Source of the DNA: Lewinellaceae bacterium | GTDB taxonomy: Bacteria > Bacteroidota > Bacteroidia > Chitinophagales > Saprospiraceae | Assembly (NCBI GenBank): GCA_020636005.1 | Contig: JACJYR010000003.1 | Location: forward strand, 434,001 to 498,000 | Direction of reading: 5' to 3' | DNA: 64,000 nt | Part shown: in pieces, positions 51,633 to 59,016 of the stretch | How positions within the stretch are numbered: the stretch's first letter is position 1 | Layout: every line of letters starts with the position of its first letter | Program-made: the position numbers and the translations under genes | The notes under the pieces: generated by a model | Told to the model about the DNA's origin: nothing | Database searches by the model: none | What the model saw: only the letters and a program-made list of their open reading frames with translations

Positions 51633-51678
51633 CTGTTACCCCGGTAGCAAACCCCCTCCGGCGCTTCCCCGACCTTTG
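51633..51678 (+). promoter_or_regulatory. Shared palindromic operator and -7 box, copy 2 (SMP-30-like gene)
   Basis: CTGTTACCCCGGTAGCAA (51633-51650), then 20 bases, then GACCTTTG (51671-51678). 14 of 18 operator bases match the copy at 42943 and the spacing to the CTTTG box is identical. It lies about 80-120 bases before the SMP-30-like gene. Confidence 0.6.
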
Positions 51679-51756
51679 TTTCACCAAATGAAAAATAACC
51701 CAAACCACCACCCCCAAAGGAGCAAGCAGCAATCAAACCATCAATCTTATTCTACA

Positions 51757-53412
51757 ATGAAAACAATCACATCCTCCTTCATCATCCTCCTGTTGTCCCT
51801 CCTCGGCCTGAAAGCCCAAGAGCAGCGGGAACTCGCCATCGGCCAGCCCGGTGCCATCGTTGATCTCCGAACCAGCGAAGGCACGGCCATCGTCAAAACC
51901 GAATGGCGTTACTCCGACGCACACATCGTTGAAGCCGATTTCAAAAAACCGGGACCCGGCAAAGCCGACCCCCTCCCACTGTACCCGACCGGCGGCAAAC
52001 TGAAGACGCACGACATCCACCCGAAGGCCGGGGCTGCTGACTTTGACGACAGCAAATGGGAAGTCCTCGACCCGACTTCCCTTGAGGTGCGGAGGGGTTC
52101 CGGACTGCTTTCCTTCAACTGGTATCGCCTGAGCGTGACCATCCCCGAAAAGGTGGGCAACATGAGCACAGCAGGCGCAACGGTGGTCTTCGAAATCGTC
52201 ATGGACGACTACTCAGAGATTTGGGTCAACGGGAAGCTGAACAAAACATTCGGCCAAGCCGGCAATGGTGTTGCATCCGGCTGGAACGCACGCAACAGGG
52301 TTTTTCTCACGAACAATGCACGGCCGGGAGAGCAGTTTAAGATTTCCATCCTCGGCACGAACGGGCCCATCGCCGACCTGCCCGAAAACTACATCTGGGT
52401 GCGCTCGGCCACCCTCGATTTTTACAAAGAATACCCCTCCAACCCCGACTGGAAGGGCCTTGGCGAGGTGGTGTTTTTTGATAAAAAACTGAATGACGTC
52501 CTGGCTGCCGACGTCAAAATCGAAAAGCTGGCGGACGGCTTCCAGTTCACCGAAGGCCCCGTCTGGCATCCCGACGGCTACCTGCTCTTCAGCGACCCGA
52601 ACGCCAACGTGATTTATAAGTACGACCCCACCTCGCACAACGTCTCCATTTACATGACCAAAAGCGGCTACACGGGCACTGACATTGGACAATACCACCA
52701 GCCCGGCAGCAACGGCCTTGCCATAGACAGCGAGAGCAGGCTCATCGTTTGCCAGCACGGCAACCGCCGCATCGTGCGCCACGAAAAGAAAGGCCCCGTC
52801 ACCGTGCTGGCCGACAACTGGAACGGCAAAAAATTCGACAGCCCCAACGACCTCGTGCTGAAATCCGACAACACGGTTTATTTCACCGACCCGCCCTACG
52901 GCCTGCCGATGAACTACGCCGACCCGAATAAGGAGACACCGCACAACGGCATTTACCGCATCAAAAACGGCAGCGCCGAACTGCTCTCCACCGACCTCGG
53001 CGGTCCGAACGGCATCGCTTTTTCACCCGACGAAAAATACCTCTACGTGGGCAACTGGGACATCCGGGACATTTGGAACACCAAAACCGTCTGGCGCTTC
53101 CCGGTCAACACGGACGGCACTTTGGGCAAGGGCGAAGTCTTTTTCAACTTCAACCAGACCGACGTGGACGAAGCCATCGACGGCATCAAGGTGGACATGG
53201 CGGGCAACCTGTTCGTCTCTGCTCCCGGCGGCGTGTGGGTGCTCTCTCCCGAAGCGAAGATTTTGGGCAAAATCATCGGCCCGGAACGCCCGGCGAACAT
53301 GGCCTGGGGCGACGATGGCAAGACGCTTTACCTGACGGCGCACACGGGTTTATTTAAAATCAGGGTGAAGACGGGCGGGAAGATTGCGGGGAGTGGGTTG
53401 ACATTCCGTTAG
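51757..53412 (+). CDS. Exported SMP-30/gluconolactonase-like protein with N-terminal beta-sandwich
   Basis: 551 residues with signal peptide (MKTITSSFIILLLSLLGLKAQ). The N-terminal part (about 25-240) is a beta-rich, jelly-roll-like region (VVFEIVMDDYSEIWVNGKLN). The C-terminal part (about 255-550) is the six-bladed SMP-30 propeller: LADGFQFTEGPVWHPDGYLLFSD with metal-site Glu, SPNDLVLKSDNTVYFTDPPYG with Asn-Asp, and DGIKVDMAGNLFVSAPGGVWVL. Enzymes of this type hydrolyse sugar lactones with a divalent metal. The Met at 51676 is in frame, but the preceding sequence is Asn/Gln/His-rich without a signal. It shares a promoter element with the GMC oxidoreductase, its plausible source of lactone. 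Confidence 0.87.
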   Translation: MKTITSSFIILLLSLLGLKAQEQRELAIGQPGAIVDLRTSEGTAIVKTEWRYSDAHIVEADFKKPGPGKADPLPLYPTGGKLKTHDIHPKAGAADFDDSKWEVLDPTSLEVRRGSGLLSFNWYRLSVTIPEKVGNMSTAGATVVFEIVMDDYSEIWVNGKLNKTFGQAGNGVASGWNARNRVFLTNNARPGEQFKISILGTNGPIADLPENYIWVRSATLDFYKEYPSNPDWKGLGEVVFFDKKLNDVLAADVKIEKLADGFQFTEGPVWHPDGYLLFSDPNANVIYKYDPTSHNVSIYMTKSGYTGTDIGQYHQPGSNGLAIDSESRLIVCQHGNRRIVRHEKKGPVTVLADNWNGKKFDSPNDLVLKSDNTVYFTDPPYGLPMNYADPNKETPHNGIYRIKNGSAELLSTDLGGPNGIAFSPDEKYLYVGNWDIRDIWNTKTVWRFPVNTDGTLGKGEVFFNFNQTDVDEAIDGIKVDMAGNLFVSAPGGVWVLSPEAKILGKIIGPERPANMAWGDDGKTLYLTAHTGLFKIRVKTGGKIAGSGLTFR

Positions 53413-53464
53413 TTCCCTCACTTTCTCCATTTCAAAAAATTCATAACTCAATAAATTCGATTCA

Positions 53465-54265
53465 ATGGAAATGAAAAAACTCGCCGGTCAAACCGCCCTG
53501 GTAACGGGCGCCAGTTCCGGCATCGGAAAAGCCTGTGCCATTGCCCTGGGTATGGCGGGTGCCAATGTGGTGCTCAATTACGTGGGCAACCCGGCAGGGG
53601 CCGAAGAGGCCGTCGAAACCATCAAAGCGGGCGGCGGGAATGCCATGATCGCCAAAGCCGACGTCAGCCAGAAAGACCAGGTGGATGCCATGTTCGCCGA
53701 GGCCGTGAAGGCTTATGGCACGGTGGATATCCTGGTGAACAATGCCGGCCTGCAGAAGGACGCCCCTTTCACTGAAATGACCCTGGAACAATGGAATTTT
53801 GTGCTCGGTGTCAACCTGACGGGGCAGTTCCTGTGCGCCCAGGCCGCTGTGAAAGAATTCCTTCGACGAGGCATGAACGGTCACCGTTCCCTCGGCAAAA
53901 TCATCTGCATGTCCTCCGTGCATGAGCTGATTCCGTGGGCCGGCCACATCAACTACGCAGCCTCCAAGGGCGGCGTCATGCTGATGATGCGCTCCCTCGC
54001 CCAGGAACTCGGCCCGATGAAAATCCGGGTGAACAGCATCGCCCCCGGTGCCATCAAAACGCCCATCAACCGCATGGCCTGGGAGACACCGGAAGCCGAG
54101 CAGCGCCTGCTCCGCCTGATTCCTTACAAAAGGGTAGGGGATGTGGCAGATATCGGGAACGCCGCCGTCTGGCTATCCAGCGACGAGAGCGACTATGTGC
54201 ATGGGACAACCTTGTTTGTGGATGGGGGTATGACTTTGTACCCGGGGTTTGAAGACAATGGGTGA
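53465..54265 (+). CDS. SDR family oxidoreductase, glucose 1-dehydrogenase-like
   Basis: 266 residues, classical short-chain dehydrogenase. Cofactor motif TGASSGIGKACA, NNAG (VDILVNNAGLQKDAPF), catalytic Ser-Tyr-Lys as MSSVHELIPWAGHINYAASKGG, and the PG motif IAPGAIKTPIN. The NYVGNPAGAEEAVETIKAGGGNA segment and the sequence near the C-terminus (FVDGGMTLYPGFEDNG) match the glucose 1-dehydrogenase subgroup, which oxidises beta-D-glucose to gluconolactone. It lies 52 bases after the lactonase-like gene on the same strand, so they are likely co-transcribed. Substrate inferred from subgroup only. Cytoplasmic, with no signal. Confidence 0.9.
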   Translation: MEMKKLAGQTALVTGASSGIGKACAIALGMAGANVVLNYVGNPAGAEEAVETIKAGGGNAMIAKADVSQKDQVDAMFAEAVKAYGTVDILVNNAGLQKDAPFTEMTLEQWNFVLGVNLTGQFLCAQAAVKEFLRRGMNGHRSLGKIICMSSVHELIPWAGHINYAASKGGVMLMMRSLAQELGPMKIRVNSIAPGAIKTPINRMAWETPEAEQRLLRLIPYKRVGDVADIGNAAVWLSSDESDYVHGTTLFVDGGMTLYPGFEDNG

Positions 54266-54383
54266 AAAGAGGAGTGGAAATAGGCATGATGTTATTTTCA
54301 AAAGACAAGGAGATGTCATTTCTGAGTGAAATGACATCTCCATCTGATCTTCAAATTGCCGCCAAACCTTAGCCAAAAAACTA

Positions 54384-54700
54384 TTATCTGTTGCACGGAA
54401 AAATTATTTTAAATACCTTGGCGGCGAGGTACAATGCCATTCCTTTGCGATTGGCCAACAAAGCAAGAAGGTTTCTGACAATGTTCTGCTTGGCGTTCAG
54501 CTCCGGGCATATCATGAAGTAGTCCTTTTTACCACGGCGTCAATGCCGTGGCAAAAAAGCAAACTCGAACCATACATTTCAAGGCTGTGAATTTGGGTAG
54601 GAAAGAAGTAGTGGACAGTAGCGGTGCAGTTGAGCATGTAAAGGTATCCGTCCATTTTACGGCGCTTGTCGTGGAATTGCTTGTTTGCCTGCTGTTGTTG
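54384..54700 (-). pseudogene. Possible frameshifted gene remnant
   Basis: In the 469-base gap after the SDR gene, the minus strand reads as two overlapping frames that look protein-like: first QFHDKRRKMDGYLYMLN..., ...LLFCHGIDAVV, then, after a one-base shift near 54533, KKDYFMICPELNAKQNIVRN...LLALLANRKGMALYLAAK ending at a stop at 54384. No start or known family is recognised. A hairpin (CCACGGC / GCCGTGG, 54532-54551) sits at the shift. It may be a decayed gene end; it may also be chance. Confidence 0.3.
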
Positions 54701-54734
54701 TTACGAATTTGTTTCACCCAAAAAAAAATTCATC

Positions 54735-54998
54735 ATGAAAAGATGTTTTCTCCTCTTTGCACTGGCGGGTCTATTCTCCTGCATGACAACAGAATACCTG
54801 ACCGGACAACCTTGCAACTACCCCGTGCCGGAGGTATTGGACGTACAGGGGCGGGTAGTTTTGCTGGGAAAGATAGAAAGGGGCGAAACGAAATTCCAAA
54901 TAAAAACAGGCGATTGGGAGCGGGGTGTATATTTCTTGAAATTAAATGATTCCCTAACACGGGAACTCATTTTTTCTTCAAAAATAGTAAAGCATTAA
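54735..54998 (+). CDS. Mini protein: signal peptide joined to a T9SS sorting domain
   Basis: 87 residues. A lipoprotein-like signal (MKRCFLLFALAGLFSC) is followed, after about 15 residues, by what looks like a T9SS type A C-terminal sorting domain: VLDVQGRVVLLGKIERGETKFQIKTGDWERGVYFLKLND ending SSKIVKH. There is almost no passenger between them. It may be a minimal secreted peptide, a remnant of a larger cargo gene, or a reserve of sorting domain. A terminator follows 12 bases after the stop, which favours an expressed unit. Confidence 0.6.
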   Translation: MKRCFLLFALAGLFSCMTTEYLTGQPCNYPVPEVLDVQGRVVLLGKIERGETKFQIKTGDWERGVYFLKLNDSLTRELIFSSKIVKH

Positions 54999-55009
54999 CT
55001 GTTTAAGCC

Positions 55010-55045
55010 CAGGGCCTTGCCGGGCTTCCTTACAGCAAGGCCCTG
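55010..55045 (+). terminator. Intrinsic terminator after the mini T9SS gene
   Basis: CAGGGCCTTGC pairs perfectly with GCAAGGCCCTG (11 bp, 14-base loop), followed by CTTTCTCTTT. It also separates the next gene start at 55078. Confidence 0.75.
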
Positions 55046-55629
55046 CTTTCTCTTTCACCTGATAAATTTCATAGCTTATGAGCCGTTTCATTTTCTTTAT
55101 ATTGGCTTCATTATTCTTTACTGACTTTATGCGTTCCCAAACCTATTATTCCCAAACTTATGAGTTTGGGGACGATATTTATCCCCAAAATGAACTGCTC
55201 AAATCCATTGTTGACCAAGATACCCTCTATGCCCTTTCCATCCGCAGGTGTCCTTCTGGAAATTGCACCGAAGTTTCGAAGATAAATATCAACAATGGCG
55301 AAATATTGGCCGAACGCCTCTTTGATTGGTTCAATCCCGGGTATCCGAGCAAAGACGTAATGATAAGGGATGGGGAAAAAATAGTGATTTCTGGGAAACA
55401 CGGCTTTTTTGAAGAAGCAAGATACGATCTTCTCGTTTTGAATACTGGGCTTGATAGCATTGCTCACTTTGAATATGCAGTGGAAGGAGATATTGAATAT
55501 GTTGGTAATAAATCGGTCATTTCTTTTGGCGAGTACTATATAATATTGGGATTTACAAATACTATATCTGATCCATTGCCTTCAAATATGTTATGGATTA
55601 ATAAGGGTGATTATAGTTTAGATACAATC

Positions 55630-56762
55630 GGCTTTGTTGCATGAATCGATCAGACATAGCTTCGCTAATTTTCCGCCAACTTAAGCCACTCTTCTTGGTT
55701 TAGCAACAGGCATACCTTGGGCTGTCATTATATTGAGCACTTTTATTTTGATATCGTTTTCGGTTTTTTGGCTGCTAAATTTTCGGGAATATAGTCTATC
55801 GCCGTGGATGGTTTTATAGCGAAACATTTCCGTCTCTGATAAACTTCGTCGATGATAGCCTGTTTCAACTTTCCATTCCTTTATACCGATTTCATTCATT
55901 CGATTTACAGCAACATTTCGTGGATAATCAGGGATGTCATCAGGTACCTCTTCATACCATTCGATAGCATTGCTCCGGGGTGGAATGATGGGATTTATAT
56001 CTCTATCGATCAAACCATCCCAGCATTCTACGTGATCGTATGCACCATCCAGACAGACATCTGTCACTTCTGCTTCCACCTGGTCAACCAGTTCTTCCAA
56101 CTGAGACCCGTCATCCACGTCATTCAACGTCAGGGTGTGGCAATGAATGAAACCGGTTTTAGGGTCGACACCAAGGTGAAGTTTTCGCCATGTTCTCCGC
56201 TTTGAATACCCGTGTTTCCTGACTTTCCATTCCCCTTCGCCGTAAATTTTCAGACCTGTTGAATCAATAGCTATTACAATCGGGCCGCTACGGGGAATCT
56301 GATAAACAGCTATATCCAAGGCTTTTGCACGACGGCAAATTTGCGTGTACGATGGAATTTCCAAATCCTCTATGCCCATTAATTTGAGCAAACTTTGTGA
56401 AAAACCTTGTGTCTGTCTGTATGCCAGTTTGAACACAACCTTAAACGTCAAAAGTGTCTCTATGCAAAGGTCGCTGTACACGGGTTGGGCTCCTCTTTGG
56501 TTGGGCAGATCACTGTACCATTTGTCTGTCACCTCGTCACCGAAATAGATCGTGATATCTCCTCGGTTGATTAAGGCTTTGTTGTAAGCTGACCAATTGA
56601 GAACCTGATATTTTTCTTTCGGCTTGTCGCTTGTATGGTTATCCTTTTTTACCTTTGACATGGGCTGGTGTGTTTGTAGATTTAGTTGTGCAAAAACCAA
56701 ATATACAAAACCAGCCCGCTTTTCATCCCGCACAATCTAAGCAGGATTCATGCAACAAAGCC
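55630..56762 (-). mobile_element. IS5 family, IS903-type insertion sequence, 1133 bp
   Basis: Perfect 18-bp terminal inverted repeats GGCTTTGTTGCATGAATC at both ends, nearly the IS903 end sequence. The element is flanked by a 9-bp direct duplication GATACAATC (55621-55629 and 56763-56771), the length typical of the IS903 group. Precise removal restores the host reading frame. Recent insertion is indicated by the perfect duplication. Confidence 0.95.
55681..56661 (-). CDS. IS903-type (IS5 family) transposase
   Basis: 326 residues, intact. DDE motif residues are placed as Asp in VIAIDSTGLKIYGEGEW, Asp in DVCLDGAYDHVECW, and Glu in KVETGYHRRSLSETEMFRYK, whose YHRRSLSETEMFRYK matches the IS903-group Y-(2)-R-(3)-E-(6)-K signature. 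The ATG at 56661 begins MSKVKKDNHTSDKPKEKYQV; a longer frame to 56733 exists but would begin inside the end region. It lies on the strand opposite to the interrupted gene. Confidence 0.95.
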   Translation of the reverse strand: MSKVKKDNHTSDKPKEKYQVLNWSAYNKALINRGDITIYFGDEVTDKWYSDLPNQRGAQPVYSDLCIETLLTFKVVFKLAYRQTQGFSQSLLKLMGIEDLEIPSYTQICRRAKALDIAVYQIPRSGPIVIAIDSTGLKIYGEGEWKVRKHGYSKRRTWRKLHLGVDPKTGFIHCHTLTLNDVDDGSQLEELVDQVEAEVTDVCLDGAYDHVECWDGLIDRDINPIIPPRSNAIEWYEEVPDDIPDYPRNVAVNRMNEIGIKEWKVETGYHRRSLSETEMFRYKTIHGDRLYSRKFSSQKTENDIKIKVLNIMTAQGMPVAKPRRVA

Positions 56763-57530
56763 GATACAATCCTATATTTTGAATTCGATATATTGGGAAG
56801 TAGTTTTGAAGAAGCATTTGTAGATCCTGGAAATTTACTGACCGTCGCATATTGGTTTCGGGCTTCAAATAATATTCAAGGGCGTGGTTTGTGGAAGTTT
56901 AATTCCAATAAAGAAAAAGTGTGGCAGTGGGATCTAATGGATGAACAAAATGAAAGCCCCCGTCGGGAAAACGCTCTTGTGTTAAAAAACGGCAACATGG
57001 TAATAGAACAACCAGCCCCCGGCCCTCTTCATTATGGCGAATACAACCTTCTCTGCATCAACCCGCAAGGGGAACAACTATGGTCGGTGGTTGACCCTTA
57101 CAATCCTTTCGGGATGAAGTTCATATACAATCTCAGCGAGGCCAGCAATGGCGATGTGCTGGGCTGTGGCGAAATTATAGCCCCCTGGCCCTACGATACT
57201 TCTATATGGCCACCTGTGGCAGAAGTTTACAACACGGCCTATTTGTTCAGGATCAGCCCGGAGGGCGAGCTACTGTGGGAACGGGCCTTGTTCGAACACG
57301 ATGGGTTTGAGCATATTTCCAGCTTTTATTTCCTCGATATACACGAAGTATCCGACGGCAGCCTGTTGCTCACCGGCGTCATCAAAGATTATGACAGTGC
57401 CGACCCAACGGACTACACGACCGACAGTTGGGTGGTGCGCACCGGTGCGGATGGCTGCATCTACTCCGGCTGCGACTTTTGGGCCTACACCATGCCCACG
57501 GCCACCCAAGAGCGGCCGGGCAATGAAAGG

Positions 57531-57576
57531 CAGCCCGCCTTCGCCATCCTGGGCAGCCCGCCTTCGCCATCCTGGG
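57531..57576 (+). repeat. 23-bp tandem duplication causing a frameshift
   Basis: CAGCCCGCCTTCGCCATCCT plus GGG occurs twice in direct contact (57531-57553 and 57554-57576). With one copy, the frame reads AFAILGNPASGTLRVKMLHE and continues into the T9SS sorting domain; with two, it ends at 57650. Confidence 0.95.
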
Positions 57577-57824
57577 CAACCCGGCCTCGGGCACCCTCCG
57601 TGTTAAAATGCTGCACGAGGGCCTCCAGCCCGGCGGGGAATGGGTTATAGTATCGCCGGACGGCAGGGCGCTTGGCTCGTGGAAAGCAGGCCGGGGAGAG
57701 CAAACCGGCTTTGACATTTCAGGGCTGCCGGGCGGCCTGTACTTCCTCTCCCTGCGGGATCCGGCGGGCCAGGCCCTGCAGACGGAACGGTTCGTCATTC
57801 TTTCAAACTAAACATCAACAACAC

Positions 57825-58793
57825 ATGAAATCTCTTCTATTCTCCGCTGTTTTATTCCTGTTCTTTTTCACCGCCGCTTTTTCACAACGCAATTTTGCCC
57901 CCCTGGGCGCAGAATGGAAGTTTGAAGGATATATGGAAGGTTGTTGCAACTACAAATGGTTCAAGGTGGAATCGGAGGTGGAAATTGGCGGCAAGTTCTG
58001 CGGCGTGGTACGGCGCTATGCCTGGGACCATCTCGCCAACGATTTTTCCTTTGCCGACGACAGCCTCATCGTCTGGGAGGAAAACGGGCGGGTGTTCTTT
58101 TACGACGACCTGCCTGCCCCGCAAGGTACCCAACAGTTTTACCTGCTCTGCGACTTCAACCTGCAAACCGGCGACACGCTCGAATTCTTTGTCCCCCACA
58201 ACGCCGACGCGTTCAGCATCTGGGACGAGTCTTATCAATCCAGCGACGGGGCCCTCAGAGGGCCTTTCCGCAACTTGATCACCGGCACAGACACAGTAAC
58301 GGCCCCGGGCAGCGGCACTGCGCTCAAACGGCTGTACCACTTCCCCCTGGACGAATGGCCGCCTGCCATACGCACCATGGAGACCGTGGTGCAAAGAATA
58401 GGCTCCCTGGAAGGCCTCGCCGGCTCGGACGGTGGCATCATCCCCAACGACGGTTCAACATTTATTTGTTACCAGGACAGCGCCGTACAGCTTTTCAACC
58501 CCTTTTTTAACGGCTGCGATTTCTTGTCGGCTGTTCGGGAGCAGCAGGTGGCAGCCCCTTTCCACATCTATCCCAACCCCGTCACCGGGGGCATCCTCCA
58601 CTTTGAAAGCGATTATTCCGGGATGGACCCTAAAAATTTGAGGATCCGGATGTTTGATATGATGGGCAGGGAAGTCAAAACCTTGTCTTTTGCGGCACAA
58701 ATAGATGTTTCTGACTTGAGGAAGGGTTTTTATTTTATGGCGGTGGAGGGCCAGGCAGGAAGGGTGTTTGGAGCAAAAATCATCGTGATGTAA
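57825..58793 (+). CDS. Secreted protein with T9SS type A sorting domain
   Basis: 322 residues with signal peptide (MKSLLFSAVLFLFFFTAAFSQ). The central part (about 22-235) is a beta-rich domain of unknown family (GAEWKFEGYMEGCCNYKWFKVES, LLCDFNLQTGDTLEFF). The C-terminal about 75 residues are a T9SS type A sorting domain: FHIYPNPVTGGILHFESD, RIRMFDMMGREVKTLSF, DLRKGFYFMAVEGQAG. It should therefore be exported over the outer membrane and either released or anchored. It starts 13 bases after the end of the broken propeller gene and may once have been co-transcribed with it. Confidence 0.85.
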   Translation: MKSLLFSAVLFLFFFTAAFSQRNFAPLGAEWKFEGYMEGCCNYKWFKVESEVEIGGKFCGVVRRYAWDHLANDFSFADDSLIVWEENGRVFFYDDLPAPQGTQQFYLLCDFNLQTGDTLEFFVPHNADAFSIWDESYQSSDGALRGPFRNLITGTDTVTAPGSGTALKRLYHFPLDEWPPAIRTMETVVQRIGSLEGLAGSDGGIIPNDGSTFICYQDSAVQLFNPFFNGCDFLSAVREQQVAAPFHIYPNPVTGGILHFESDYSGMDPKNLRIRMFDMMGREVKTLSFAAQIDVSDLRKGFYFMAVEGQAGRVFGAKIIVM

Positions 58794-58846
58794 ACAAATG
58801 TTCCTGTGCCGCCCCCCTGGATAACCAGGCAAGAATGCAGCAAGAC

Positions 58847-58899
58847 GTAACGTCGGCTTCAGCCGGGGCAACCCTTGCGTCGGCTAAAGCCGACGTTAC
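58847..58899. repeat. REP-like palindromic element
   Basis: GTAACGTCGGCTT pairs perfectly with AAGCCGACGTTAC (13 bp). Inside the loop further GTCGGCT/AGCCG units allow alternative pairing. It lies 53 bases downstream of the T9SS cargo gene. Palindromes with CGTCGGCT..AGCCGACG cores have the look of multi-copy REP elements; only this one is in the window. Confidence 0.6.
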
Positions 58900-59016
58900 T
58901 TTGCAAGCCCAAAAAAGGGTAGCATCATCCAATCTATTTTCCGGATAAAGTTCGTTTTTACCCCCCTTTCATAAAGCTGCGGAAATTATTTACCTTGCGA
59001 TGCTTAACCCAACTGC

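Larger units (their letters stand above)
55078..57811 (+). pseudogene. T9SS-exported beta-propeller protein gene, broken by IS903-type element and by a 23-bp duplication
   Basis: The first exon-like part (55078-55629) starts with a signal peptide (FIFFILASLFFTDFMRSQ) and reads to GDYSLDTI. After the insertion the same frame resumes at 56772 (LYFEFDILGSSFEEAF...) once one copy of the 9-bp target duplication is removed. It runs to about 57553, where a duplicated 23-bp unit shifts the frame. In the other frame the protein would finish NPASGTLRVKMLHEGLQPGG...LYFLSLRD...FVILSN, a T9SS type A sorting domain ending at 57811. The repaired protein would be about 525 residues of propeller-like repeats. 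Now it gives only a 188-residue N-terminal fragment and fragments without a sorting signal. Confidence 0.88.
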
